DNA of 64,000 bases. Origin: Pseudomonas sp. DNDY-54 (lineage in GTDB: Bacteria > Pseudomonadota > Gammaproteobacteria > Pseudomonadales > Pseudomonadaceae). Shown piece after piece: positions 19,567 through 29,356 of the stretch. Position numbers and translations under genes: made by a program. The notes beneath the pieces were generated by a model. It saw only the letters and a list, made by a program, of their open reading frames with translations. It searched no databases and was not told where the DNA came from. The number at the start of each line of letters is the position of its first letter. Position 1 is the first letter of the stretch. The stretch spans positions 2,294,001-2,358,000 of the forward strand of contig NZ_CP082271.1 of the NCBI RefSeq assembly GCF_019880365.1. Reading direction: 5' to 3'.

Positions 19567-21192
19567 TTATTCGGTCACTGTCAGTTTTTCAGCGGCACGG
19601 CGGCGCAGGCGGTTCTTGTCCACCTTGCCCACGGCGGTCATCGGGAGGGAGTCGAGTTTCTCGAAGCGATCGGGCAGCTTGTAGTCAGCAAGTCCGAGCC
19701 CGCGAAGGAACCTGCGCAGAGCGATGCCCTTGAGACTGAGATCGGGACTGACGATATAGGCGCAACTCTTCTCGCCCATCGCCTCGTCGGGGATCGAAAC
19801 CAGCGCAGCCTGTGTCACGGCCGGGTGCGCCATGAGGAGGTTTTCCACCTCTTCGGCGGCGATCTTTTCCCCGCCACGGTTGATCTGGTCCTTGATACGA
19901 CCGACGACGACGAGGTAGCCGTCCTCACGCAGCCGCACCAGGTCACCGGAGCGATAGAAGCCCTCGGCGTCGAAGGCGCTGGCGTTGTGTTCGGGGCTCT
20001 GGAAATAACCACGGATGGTGTAGGGCCCACGGGTCGTCAGCGCACCAACCTCCCCGTCTTGAACCGGATTGCCGGCTCGGTCGACGACCTTGAGCTCATC
20101 ATCCGGGCTCATCGGCCGGCCCTGGGTGAGGTAAACCCGCGCGTCGTCATCCTCCAGGCGGGTGTAATTGACCAGACCTTCGGCCATGCCAAACACCTGC
20201 TGCAGCCGGCAGCCCAGCAAAGAAGGCACGCGCCTGGCCTGCGTTTCCGGCAGTTTGGCGCCGCCGACCTGTATCAACTCAAGCGTAGTGATTTCGTCCC
20301 GATGGGCCGGTGCCGCCTGCAGCCACAACGACAGCGCGGAAGGGACAAGCGCTGTCACGTTGACCTGCTGCTGCGCAATCAGCGGGAAGCAGCTGGCGGG
20401 ACCTGGATCAGGGCTGAGCACCACCCGGCCACCGGCAAGGAACACGCCCAGCGCACCGGGCGAACTCAGCGGGAAGTTGTGCGCAGCGGGAAGCGCGCAG
20501 AGGTAACGAGTGTGGCGATCGAACTGGCAGATCTCGACGCTACGCCGAACGCTGTAGAGGTAATCATCATGGGTCCGCGGAATCAGCTTGGGCGTGCCGG
20601 TGCTGCCGCCGGAAAGCTGGAAGAATGCCACCTCACCGGCCGGCGTCGGGCTGAATGGACGCCCTGCTTCGACCGGCTCTAACCAGCTCTGCAGCCGCAA
20701 CTCCGGCTGGGGATCCTCATGCAGCACGACGGTATCGAGCTCCGGAATGAGGTCGGCCAACTCTTCGACGAATGCATCGTCAGCAAATAACGCGTGACTA
20801 CGGCTGGCGATCAACAGACGCGGGCGAATCTGAGCGGCATAGGCCACCAGCTCGAGGCGGTTGTGACTGAACAGTGCATTGACCGGCGCGATACCAGCCT
20901 TCATCAACGCGAAGAACACGATATAGAGTTCGGCCTGATTGCCCAGCTGCACCAACGCGCGATCACCCTGCCCCAGCCCCCGGTTAGCCAGCCGTCGAGC
21001 CAAGTGTGTAGAGGCCATGTCCAGCTCGACATAACTGATCGCCTGGGCGCCACTCACCACGGCTATGGCGTCCGGTTGGCTGCTTGCCTGGTCGACAAGC
21101 ATCTGGCTCAGAGGCTCGCCGCGCCAATATCCAGCGCGCCGATAATGTTCGGCGAATGCTTCCGGCCAGGGTGTGAACGGAACCCGACTCAT
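19567..21192 (-). CDS. amoE: 2,3-dihydroxybenzoate-AMP ligase (EntE/DhbE family)
   Basis: A 541-residue adenylating enzyme that activates 2,3-DHB and loads it on the AmoB carrier. It carries the aryl-acid ligase signature [21 protein letters not shown], then [31 protein letters not shown], and a C-terminal [12 protein letters not shown] with the A10 Lys. I chose the ATG at 21192 ([10 protein letters not shown]), preceded by GGGAGG, because it overlaps the amoC stop by 4 bp and matches family starts. An upstream start at 21381 would run 189 bp into amoC. Confidence 0.93.
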   Translation of the reverse strand: MSRVPFTPWPEAFAEHYRRAGYWRGEPLSQMLVDQASSQPDAIAVVSGAQAISYVELDMASTHLARRLANRGLGQGDRALVQLGNQAELYIVFFALMKAGIAPVNALFSHNRLELVAYAAQIRPRLLIASRSHALFADDAFVEELADLIPELDTVVLHEDPQPELRLQSWLEPVEAGRPFSPTPAGEVAFFQLSGGSTGTPKLIPRTHDDYLYSVRRSVEICQFDRHTRYLCALPAAHNFPLSSPGALGVFLAGGRVVLSPDPGPASCFPLIAQQQVNVTALVPSALSLWLQAAPAHRDEITTLELIQVGGAKLPETQARRVPSLLGCRLQQVFGMAEGLVNYTRLEDDDARVYLTQGRPMSPDDELKVVDRAGNPVQDGEVGALTTRGPYTIRGYFQSPEHNASAFDAEGFYRSGDLVRLREDGYLVVVGRIKDQINRGGEKIAAEEVENLLMAHPAVTQAALVSIPDEAMGEKSCAYIVSPDLSLKGIALRRFLRGLGLADYKLPDRFEKLDSLPMTAVGKVDKNRLRRRAAEKLTVTE

Positions 21193-22367
21193 ATCGCCTC
21201 CCGATCCAGACCGAACGCTGCAAGCATGGTCCCGAGCTTGGTACCGGTCTCGCGCCATTCCGATTCCGGACAAGAGGCCGATACCAACCCGGCCCCGGCA
21301 AACAGCCGAACCTTGTGCTGGTCGATCACTCCGCAGCGGATCACTACCGCCCATTCGCCGTTTCCAGCGGCATCGCACCATCCGACGATGCCGCCGAATA
21401 CACCACGATCAAAGGGCTCCAGCTCGGCAATCAGTTGTTTGGCGGCCGCAGTGGGAAAGCCGCACAGGGCTGGAGTCGGGTGCAGCTGGCAGGCCAGATT
21501 CAAGGCGGAGACAGGCTCTGCCAGTTCGCCTTCAATCCGCGTCGACAAGTGCCACAGCTTGGCCGTATTCACCAATGACGGTGAGTCAGGTATGAACAGC
21601 TCGCGACACAGCGGCCGCAGTTGCCGCTCAATGTCACGAATCACTAAGCGGTGTTCGTGCTGGTCTTTACCAGAGGCCAGCAGAGATTGTGCCGCCTGTT
21701 TGTCAGCGTCTGGCTCGGCGTAGCGCCTGGCCGAGCCGGCCAACGGGTTGGTTTCGATTCGCGTCCCGCTCTTGCGCAGTAGCAACTCAGGGCTGGCACC
21801 AATCAACACGCCGCCGTCCGGCAGGTCTGCAAAGAAGTGATACGCCTGCGGATTCTGCTGCCGCAGCCCCTGAAAAATCGTTGACGCACATGGCTGCTCG
21901 TCAAACTCAAGCTGCAACAGCCGGGACAGCACCGCCTTATCCAAACGACCGCTACGCAGCTCGGCAAGTGCGCAGTTGACCGCCTGCTGGAAACCCGCCT
22001 GGTCGGGGTGCTCTTTGCACACACGCGCACTGCCGCAGCCGAACCCGCAGATGGCTATGGGTGGCGGCACGGGCGGAAGATGGCTGACGTGTCGTGGAAT
22101 GAAAAGACTGGAGGGTTGACGCTTGTCAAACGGGATGACGCCGACCAGCACCGGGTTGCGTAGCCCGGCTGACTGGGCCTCGGCAAAGGACCGCTGCACA
22201 TTGCTATCCAGGCCCGGTCCAGCGCCCTCCGCAGGCGTATCAATCGCCTTGAAACACCCACTGGCTTCGATGCCGCCTGCTCGTGAATAGAATCGATACG
22301 ACGGTGGGAATTTGTATCCCAGCGCCGTTCCGTTGCAGGCAACGCGAGTCAATGCGTTCACCACCAC
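21189..22367 (-). CDS. amoC: Isochorismate synthase (EntC/DhbC family)
   Basis: A 392-residue chorismate-utilising enzyme, first step from chorismate to DHB. Motifs include [49 protein letters not shown] and [18 protein letters not shown], covering the Mg- and chorismate-binding residues. The start is uncertain: three consecutive GTG codons (22367, 22364, 22361) follow GGAG closely, and the family-conserved part begins around [13 protein letters not shown]. It is the first gene of the biosynthetic operon, with a Fur box 10 bp upstream of the first GTG. Confidence 0.9.
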   Translation of the reverse strand: MVVNALTRVACNGTALGYKFPPSYRFYSRAGGIEASGCFKAIDTPAEGAGPGLDSNVQRSFAEAQSAGLRNPVLVGVIPFDKRQPSSLFIPRHVSHLPPVPPPIAICGFGCGSARVCKEHPDQAGFQQAVNCALAELRSGRLDKAVLSRLLQLEFDEQPCASTIFQGLRQQNPQAYHFFADLPDGGVLIGASPELLLRKSGTRIETNPLAGSARRYAEPDADKQAAQSLLASGKDQHEHRLVIRDIERQLRPLCRELFIPDSPSLVNTAKLWHLSTRIEGELAEPVSALNLACQLHPTPALCGFPTAAAKQLIAELEPFDRGVFGGIVGWCDAAGNGEWAVVIRCGVIDQHKVRLFAGAGLVSASCPESEWRETGTKLGTMLAAFGLDREAI

Positions 22368-22377
22368 CTCCGTAAAT

Positions 22378-22402
22378 GCAAATGAGATTGCTTGTCATTT
22401 GC
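22378..22402. promoter_or_regulatory. Fur box controlling the amo biosynthetic operon
   Basis: Perfect 8-bp arms GCAAATGA and TCATTTGC separated by 9 bp form a 25-bp palindrome. The arms fit the extended Pseudomonas-type Fur box (GCAAATGAGAAT-centred). It lies between the presumed promoter and amoC, so iron-loaded Fur would block transcription of the whole operon. Confidence 0.85.
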
Positions 22403-22752
22403 TGCGGAACGATAGATAGCGCGATCGAATGCGTCAAATTGTTTCTGTATGAAATGCCGAACGGCGTTTCATTGGCGCAATGCATCCCAAGCTAGCGCCG
22501 TCGGGGAGATCAAGAACAGTAAGAATTCTGGTGGTCGGCTGGGACTAATGGCTCGATAAGATATCGATGTTAATCATGCAATATTTCAATACGTTAGCTC
22601 ACGTTACTAACGTTACTTATAAGAATTACGGCTCTACAGCATCAAGCCGAAGAAACACCTAAATATTTTATTAGGTTGGTTGGCTAACTCTATGACGCTG
22701 AACAGATTTTTTATCTAAGAGTGCCAGTAGGACGAGCCTGACGGAGCCACCA
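22403..22752. other. AT-rich intergenic region upstream of the amo operon
   Basis: About 350 bases without a gene. The stretch 22550-22720 is much richer in A and T than its surroundings. A near-perfect 24-bp palindrome (ATGAAATGCCG / CGGCGTTTCAT) occupies 22449-22472. GTTAC/CGTTA words repeat at 22592-22616. It contains the promoter of amoC and the 3' side of the Gre-like gene; I see no confident -10/-35 pair. Confidence 0.5.
22449..22472. promoter_or_regulatory. 24-bp palindrome upstream of amoC
   Basis: ATGAAA-T-GCCG-AA-CGGC-G-TTTCAT: both outer 6-bp and inner 4-bp arms pair perfectly. It sits 82 bp upstream of the first amoC start codon, upstream of the Fur box. It could bind a second regulator or form a hairpin. 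No family assignment is possible. Confidence 0.4.
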
Positions 22753-23229
22753 CTAGCAGACCGTGATCAACTCGTAGTGCTGAGGACGGCCTTCAACGAG
22801 CACCTCGACCTCATCACCTTCGCAGCGACCGAGCAGTGCCTGCCCCAACGGGGCGTTTGGCGAAATAACCAGCACATTCGTGTCATCGACAACGACCCGT
22901 AACCCTGCTGCGTCCGGCCCCAGGAAAACCCAGCGTTGCTTCCCTGCAAGCTTCAATGCCACCAGTGCACCCATCGTGATTGCCTGGTCGACGTGCGAGA
23001 GCACTGGCAGGTTGCGGTAGCTGCTCAGGGCCACTTCAATTTCATGTACCCGTCGCCGCTGGCCGTCAGCCAGGTAGGCGGCCTCCAAGCCGCGCGTGTC
23101 GTATTTGTTCTCGGCTTTACTCTCGGCGTGCGTCGCGGCCTCGTGAGACGCCTGTAGCGCGTCCTTGGCAACAACCAGATCTGCCTGCAATTTGTCGATG
23201 ATCGTTTGTTGAAGGCGATGCTTGTTCAT
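22753..23229 (-). CDS. GreA/GreB-family transcription elongation factor-like protein
   Basis: A 158-residue protein with an N-terminal coiled-coil (residues 1-75, AESKAENKYDTRGLEAAYLADGQRRRVHEIE) and a C-terminal FKBP-like GreA/GreB domain (TMGALVALKLAGKQRWVFLGPDAAG, ISPNAPLGQALLGRCEGDEVEV). ISP-x-APLG-x-ALLG is the typical Gre C-terminal signature. It is shorter and more divergent than housekeeping GreA and GreB, so it is probably the accessory Gre-like protein seen in pseudomonads that may bind the RNA polymerase secondary channel. The catalytic acidic tip cannot be confirmed by eye. Confidence 0.8.
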   Translation of the reverse strand: MNKHRLQQTIIDKLQADLVVAKDALQASHEAATHAESKAENKYDTRGLEAAYLADGQRRRVHEIEVALSSYRNLPVLSHVDQAITMGALVALKLAGKQRWVFLGPDAAGLRVVVDDTNVLVISPNAPLGQALLGRCEGDEVEVLVEGRPQHYELITVC

Positions 23230-23475
23230 GCGGGCTCAACGAGGTGGCGGGACGCCTAGCATGGCATCGGTACGTTCCGAGCACCAAAAAGTTCGGCTCT
23301 GGCTTATCGACCCAACGCAAGCAAACGCGGAGACACAAGCGGGGTGGACCTGATTTTTATAGTTCTACTGGCCGGCCTTCCCGGCGCACGGCACTATCGC
23401 AAGACTTGACTCGGTGTACCGACACCGGTCAGAACATGCCGCGCCTCAACCCAACGAAGATTAAGGAGCGATTCG

Positions 23476-23904
23476 ATGACACTGCGCCTAGCGCTAACCC
23501 TAGCGGCAATGGCGGTCAGTCAGGCCGCCATTGCTGATGGCCTGCCGATGACTGTCCGGCTTAACGGTGTGGAACACGATAATGGGACCGTTCGAGTCGC
23601 GCTTTTTTCCGAGCCCAAGTCATTTCGCAAGGCCGATATGGCGTTTGCAACGGCTGAGGCGAATGCCAAGACAGGAACAATGACGATAGTTTTCAACGAG
23701 GTCCCGGCCGGCCAGTACGCAATCATGGCCTACCACGACGAGAACGGTAACGGTGAGTTGGACCGCCGCTTCGGGATGTTCCCAACCGAGGGTTACGGGC
23801 TGTCGAACAACCCCAAGATCATGGGGCCACCTACGTTTGAAGACAGCCAGTTCGAGGTGTCAACGGATCAGCCAAGCAACGTCGACATCGACATCCGCTA
23901 CTAA
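23476..23904 (+). CDS. DUF2141 family secreted protein
   Basis: A 142-residue protein with a signal peptide (cleavage near AIADGLP) followed by a single DUF2141 domain: VRVALFSEPKSFR, then VPAGQYAIMAYHDENGNGELDRRFGMFPTEGYGLSNN. That stretch, with its DENGNGELD acidic loop, is highly characteristic of the family. The function is unknown; it is probably a periplasmic or outer-membrane-associated beta-sandwich. The ATG at 23476 follows AAGGAG. It appears monocistronic. Confidence 0.85.
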   Translation: MTLRLALTLAAMAVSQAAIADGLPMTVRLNGVEHDNGTVRVALFSEPKSFRKADMAFATAEANAKTGTMTIVFNEVPAGQYAIMAYHDENGNGELDRRFGMFPTEGYGLSNNPKIMGPPTFEDSQFEVSTDQPSNVDIDIRY

Positions 23905-24278
23905 AGTTGTAGGCGAGCCAGCCTTGATAGCGCGAACGGTCATCATGTTCTTCATTGTGCTGCCGGCGAAAGCGGCATCGAATGACTAAGCGCTGGTAAT
24001 TCAAATGGCTAGCGAGGGCTGGTGCCATCCAGACGACATGCCCGGCGTCCGCTACCCAGCACCGTGTGGAGCCTATGCGGGTCCCGCGACAACGCTACCG
24101 CAGCCACGACCAATGAACCGATTCCGAAATCGTGCTGTCCAGACAGAAGCGTCTGGATCAGCTAAACACGCGATTTGTCTGTCCGAGCGGAAATTTTTCA
24201 GAAACAGGAGATTTGCCGCACGCGACGGAGCGAGACGCTGCTTATACTGACCACCCATTCCAATCTGGAGCCACACCC
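23905..24278. other. Intergenic region upstream of HU gene
   Basis: About 374 bases. It contains a small hairpin CCAGAC-AGAAGC-GTCTGG at 24139-24156 and a TATACT hexamer at 24243-24248 that may be the -10 element of the HU promoter. No gene is supported. Confidence 0.4.
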
Positions 24279-24551
24279 GTGAATAAAGCCGAGTTGATTG
24301 AAGCGATCGCAGCCTCTGCCGACGTACCGAAGAGCACAGCTATCCGTGTATTGGATGCGTTCACTGAAAGCGTAACCAACACCCTGCAGAAGGGCGACAG
24401 CGTAACGCTGGTCGGCTTCGGCACCTTTGCAGTCAAAGAGCGTGCCGCGCGTGACGGCCGCAACCCGCAGACGGGTGCGACGATCAAAATCTCCGCGGCT
24501 AAGCTGCCAGGCTTCAAGCCAGGCAAGTCGCTGAAAGATGCGGTGAACTAA
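24279..24551 (+). CDS. HU family DNA-binding protein (HupB-like), GTG start
   Basis: A 90-residue nucleoid protein. The family start [17 protein letters not shown] is preceded in frame by GTG at 24279 with CTGGAG eight bases upstream; no ATG is available at that point, and extending to the next ATG adds 49 non-family residues. [27 protein letters not shown] and the C-terminal [14 protein letters not shown] match HU-beta closely, including the DNA-intercalating Pro in RNPQTG. It is likely a paralogue of the lon-linked hupB, because lon is not adjacent. Confidence 0.92.
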   Translation: MNKAELIEAIAASADVPKSTAIRVLDAFTESVTNTLQKGDSVTLVGFGTFAVKERAARDGRNPQTGATIKISAAKLPGFKPGKSLKDAVN

Positions 24552-24843
24552 ACACCTGCATCCGATACCGGCCGCTGACGTCCCTCGCGGACGCAGCGCC
24601 TGTTCAGTTTCCCTCTCCTTTCGCTCTCGCCCTCGCTCCACGGTTGTCGCTCGATATCGCACTTAGCGACCGTGGACAGTCCCGCCTGCCGCACTAGCCA
24701 GAATGGTCACCGCTGGCAACAGGACCATGCGACCGGGTCGCGCCATCCGCACACTGCTTGTTTTGCCAATACATGGAATGGCGGGCTGACCCTAGCCCAA
24801 CGGGGCCAGACGCAGTCACGCCGACTCGATTAGCCCTGCGGGC

Positions 24844-25950
<1,107 letters not shown>

Positions 25951-27045
25951 ATGCGCACAACAAAAACAATACTGGCGGCGACTATTTCACTGCTAATTGC
26001 CACACCGTCATTCGCGGCCAGTGAATCCATCCAAGATCAGACAGGCTCCGATAATTACGCCGATGCGAAACAGCAAGGCGATGGCGGTACGATCAGCCAG
26101 GTTCAGGACGGCACCGGTAACGTCGTCTATACCGATCAAAACGGGTCTGGCCTCACGGCTACCAGTGACCAAGTCGGCATTGGCAACATCTCCACCGCTG
26201 ATTAGACCGGTGCGAACGGAGACATTGCTATCAGCCAGGACGGGGAATACAACGTCGCGACCATCGGACAGTCCTCCGCAGAGGTAGGTCACTCGGCAAA
26301 CATTTCCCAGGTCGGTGTCCGCAACATGGTCTATCTGGAGCAGCTGGACGGCGATGCCAGCGTTGCGTCGATCAGCCAGGACGGGCAGGACAACGTCACC
26401 GAGTTGTTTCAGGAAGGCGTAGGTAATCAGTACACAGGCATCCAGAGCGGTGATGGCAACACGGCGTATGTCGAGCAGTCAGGCGGCGCATTCGCCGAGA
26501 CCGATCAAACCGGTTCCGGCAATCGCCTGACGCTCACACAGGATGGCTTCCCGTACGGTGCCAGCGCGTCGATTAGCCAGACCGGCACCAATAACCAGGC
26601 CACGGTCGAGCAGCCATCTGCCGTCCGCTACAGCTCAGGCTCGGTTGAGCTCGAGCAGATCGGCCCCGACAACGTTGCAAATGTGACGGCGTTCGTGGGG
26701 GACGGTTACTTTGCCTTTACCCAAGACGGCGTGGGCAACGAGCTAACCGCTGAGCAAGGGGGACGCGATTCGTCCGTCGAGGGCCGCTCCACTGGCGATT
26801 ACAACCGCGTCGACATCCGCCAGGACTTTGATGGCAATAGCGTTGCCATCGATCAGAACGGCACGTCCAACGAGATCGATGTGGTTCAAGAGGGCTATTA
26901 CAGCAACGGCGTCATCGAGCAGACCAGCACCGAGAACTACGCTTCGCTGGTCCAAACCGGTGGCTTGGATAGCGTGTCGCAATACGACGCGGTGATCATG
27001 CAGAACGGCACCGGTAACTCTGCCTTCGTGACCCAAGGCCCATAA
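25951..27045 (+). pseudogene. Curlin-repeat (CsgA/CsgB-like) secreted protein, interrupted by an in-frame amber codon
   Basis: One reading frame of 364 codons runs from the ATG at 25951 to 27045, broken only by TAG at 26203-26205. It starts with a signal peptide (cleavage after PSFAA) and continues with degenerate curlin repeats such as QTGSDNYADAKQQG, DGTGNVVYTDQNGSG, DQTGSGNRLTLTQDG and DQNGTSNEIDVVQEG. The stop occurs where repeats have Gln (context D-stop-TGANGD compared with DQTGSGN), so a single CAG to TAG change explains it. As it stands, an 84-residue product is made, unless the stop is suppressed or is a sequencing error. No csgEFG-like secretion genes are adjacent. Confidence 0.85.
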
Positions 27046-27104
27046 AGGCAATCGCCTCATACTGCAGGCTCGACGGGGCTTGCTGTATGTCTGGCGACAT
27101 GCGG

Positions 27105-27500
27105 CTAGCTGGCCGTCAGCGCTTGTTGCACCACCCGTTCGAGATCAGCGAAAAAGAAAGGCTTCTGCAAGGTCGGGATATTGGCGTAACGCGAATCCAA
27201 ACCGCTCTTGCCGTACCCCGTCGCGAAAATCAGCGGGATACCGAGTTCTATTAGGCGATCCGCGATCGGCAGGCTGCTGACCCCGTCAAGATTAACGTCC
27301 AGAACTGCCAGCCCGAATTCGTCCTGTTCGGCCGCACGCATGGCCTCGTCGAAACGTGACGCCAACTGGACGGACTCGCAGCCAATGTCCTGCAGCATAT
27401 CGTCAAGCAACATACCGACCAGCGCCTCGTCTTCGACGACCAGTACCCGCATGTTCTCGAGACGCCTTCCCGCTGCGACGTTTGAGTTGCTGGTGATCAT
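27105..27500 (-). CDS. Single-domain response regulator (receiver only)
   Basis: A 131-residue protein consisting of one CheY-like receiver: VLVVEDEALVGMLLDDML (acidic pocket), LAVLDVNLDG (phospho-acceptor Asp), FATGYG (Thr switch) and LQKPF (conserved Lys). There is no output domain. The start at 27500 follows a near-perfect Shine-Dalgarno, AAGGAGGT. No histidine kinase lies nearby, so its partner is unknown. The VEDE...IPLIFATGYG pattern resembles receivers that pair with HWE-type kinases. Confidence 0.88.
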   Translation of the reverse strand: MITSNSNVAAGRRLENMRVLVVEDEALVGMLLDDMLQDIGCESVQLASRFDEAMRAAEQDEFGLAVLDVNLDGVSSLPIADRLIELGIPLIFATGYGKSGLDSRYANIPTLQKPFFFADLERVVQQALTAS

Positions 27501-27779
27501 CTCAACGTCACCTCCTTAATAAGTTACGTCACCGTTGGCAATGAACCGCCGAAATGCAGGGCTGCTCTCGACACGCTCCGCATTCCCCCAGTGAAGCGAG
27601 CCGGCGCGCCGTCGATGCACCGCACGCACGCGCTGACGCATTGAGCGAAACCTTTTTCAATGTGCATTTATGCAGATGTGCTATGCAACGAGCCGCATTG
27701 ATGTAGAGAAATTTGCACTCTAGGATCAGGACAGCTCCAACGATTTGTTAATTCAATAACAACAATGCTAGGACCCGCC

Positions 27780-29291
27780 ATGACCCAGTCAAGTGCCATT
27801 CCAACAGTCAAACTCCTGATCGGCGGTGAGCTGGTCGAGTCGTCCACCAGCGAATGGCGCGACATCGTCAACCCAGCCACGCAGGAGGTGCTGGCGCGAG
27901 TGCCCTTCGCCACCGAGGCAGAAATGAATGCCGCTGTGGCCAGCGCCAAGGAAGCCTTCAAGACCTGGCGCAAGACGCCTATTGGCGCGCGCTCGCGGAT
28001 CTTCCTCAAGTACCAGCAGCTGATCCGCGAAAACATGAAGGAGCTCGCCGCCATTCTTACCGCCGAGCAGGGCAAGACCCTGCCGGACGCCGAGGGCGAT
28101 GTGTTCCGCGGGCTCGAAGTGGTTGAGCACGCCGCCGGTATCGGCAACCTGCAACTGGGCGAGCTGGCCAACAATGTCGCCACCGGCGTCGACACCTACA
28201 CCCTGCTGCAGCCGCTGGGTGTCTGCGCAGGCATCACCCCGTTCAACTTCCCGGCGATGATCCCGCTGTGGATGTTTCCCATGGCCATCGCCACAGGTAA
28301 TACCTTCGTACTGAAGCCATCCGAGCAGGACCCGATGGTAACCATGCGCCTGGCGGAATTGGCCATGGAAGCCGGCGTTCCACCAGGCGTCCTCAACGTC
28401 ATTCATGGCGGCGCCGACGCGGTGAACCTGATCTGCGACCACCCGGACATCAAGGCTGTCTCCTTCGTCGGCTCGACCAAGGTCGGTACGCACGTCTACA
28501 ACCGCGCCAGCCAGGCCGGCAAGCGTGTGCAGTGCATGATGGGCGCGAAGAACCACGGCATCATCCTGCCCGACGCCCACAAGGAGCAGACCCTCAACAA
28601 CCTCACGGGCGCTGCGTTCGGCGCGGCCGGTCAGCGCTGCATGGCGTTGTCGGTGCTGATCCTCGTGGGCGAAGCAAACAACTGGCTGCCGGATCTGATC
28701 GCCAAAGCCAAGACACTGAAAGTCAACGCCGGCGCTGAAAACGGCACCGATGTCGGCCCGGTGGTGTCCTGCGCCGCTCTGGATCGCATCAGCTCGCTCA
28801 TCGAGCGCGGCGTGTCGGAGGGCGCCGAGTTGGTCCTCGATGGCCGCAATCCGCAGGTCGCCGGCTACGACAAGGGCAACTTCGTCGGGCCGACGATTTT
28901 CGCCGGGGTGAAAACTGAAATGAGCATCTACCGCGAAGAGATCTTCGGGCCGGTGCTCTGCGTGATGCACGCCGACACGCTCGATGAAGCCATCGAACTG
29001 ATCAACGCCAACCCCAACGGCAACGGCACCGCCCTCTTCACCCGTTCCGGCGCGGCAGCCCGCCATTTCCAGGAAGAAATCGACATCGGCCAGGTAGGCA
29101 TCAACGTACCCATTCCGGTACCGGTGCCGATGTTCTCCTTTACGGGTTCGCGCGCCTCGAAACTCGGTGACCTCGGCCCGTATGGCAAGCAGGTTGTGCA
29201 GTTCTACACTCAGACCAAGACCGTCACCCAGCGCTGGTTCGACGAGAACGAAGTCGGCGGCCCGGTGAACACCACCATCAACCTCAAGTGA
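27780..29291 (+). CDS. mmsA: Methylmalonate-semialdehyde dehydrogenase (CoA-acylating)
   Basis: A 503-residue aldehyde dehydrogenase that converts methylmalonate semialdehyde plus CoA and NAD to propionyl-CoA, the last valine-specific step. Motifs are [36 protein letters not shown] and the catalytic Cys in GQRCMALS. The MMSDH-specific MMGAKNHGI replaces the usual ELGGK. I chose the ATG at 27780 (MTQSSAIP); an in-frame ATG at 27765 has no ribosome site. It heads a + strand valine operon with mmsB, the hydrolase and the dehydrogenase. Confidence 0.95.
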   Translation: MTQSSAIPTVKLLIGGELVESSTSEWRDIVNPATQEVLARVPFATEAEMNAAVASAKEAFKTWRKTPIGARSRIFLKYQQLIRENMKELAAILTAEQGKTLPDAEGDVFRGLEVVEHAAGIGNLQLGELANNVATGVDTYTLLQPLGVCAGITPFNFPAMIPLWMFPMAIATGNTFVLKPSEQDPMVTMRLAELAMEAGVPPGVLNVIHGGADAVNLICDHPDIKAVSFVGSTKVGTHVYNRASQAGKRVQCMMGAKNHGIILPDAHKEQTLNNLTGAAFGAAGQRCMALSVLILVGEANNWLPDLIAKAKTLKVNAGAENGTDVGPVVSCAALDRISSLIERGVSEGAELVLDGRNPQVAGYDKGNFVGPTIFAGVKTEMSIYREEIFGPVLCVMHADTLDEAIELINANPNGNGTALFTRSGAAARHFQEEIDIGQVGINVPIPVPVPMFSFTGSRASKLGDLGPYGKQVVQFYTQTKTVTQRWFDENEVGGPVNTTINLK

Positions 29292-29300
29292 CCGCTCCGG

Positions 29301-29321
29301 CGCCCTGCCTGCGGCAGGGCG
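29301..29321 (+). terminator. Intercistronic hairpin between mmsA and mmsB
   Basis: A perfect 9-bp stem CGCCCTGCC/GGCAGGGCG with a TGC loop sits 9 bp past the mmsA stop, without a following T run. It is more likely an mRNA-stabilising or attenuating hairpin than a full terminator, since mmsB must also be expressed. Confidence 0.6.
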
Positions 29322-29356
29322 TCGAATCAGCCGCCAATAACAAGAAGGAAACGGCC

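Noticed and set aside
24213..24248. Sigma-70 promoter TTGCCG / TATACT upstream of the HU gene
   Set aside because: The spacing between hexamers is about 24 bp, too long for a normal promoter; only the TATACT is mentioned as a possible -10.
27789..29066. 425-codon - strand frame opposite mmsA
   Set aside because: It is antisense to a clear aldehyde dehydrogenase; composition is typical of a shadow frame and no family motif is present.
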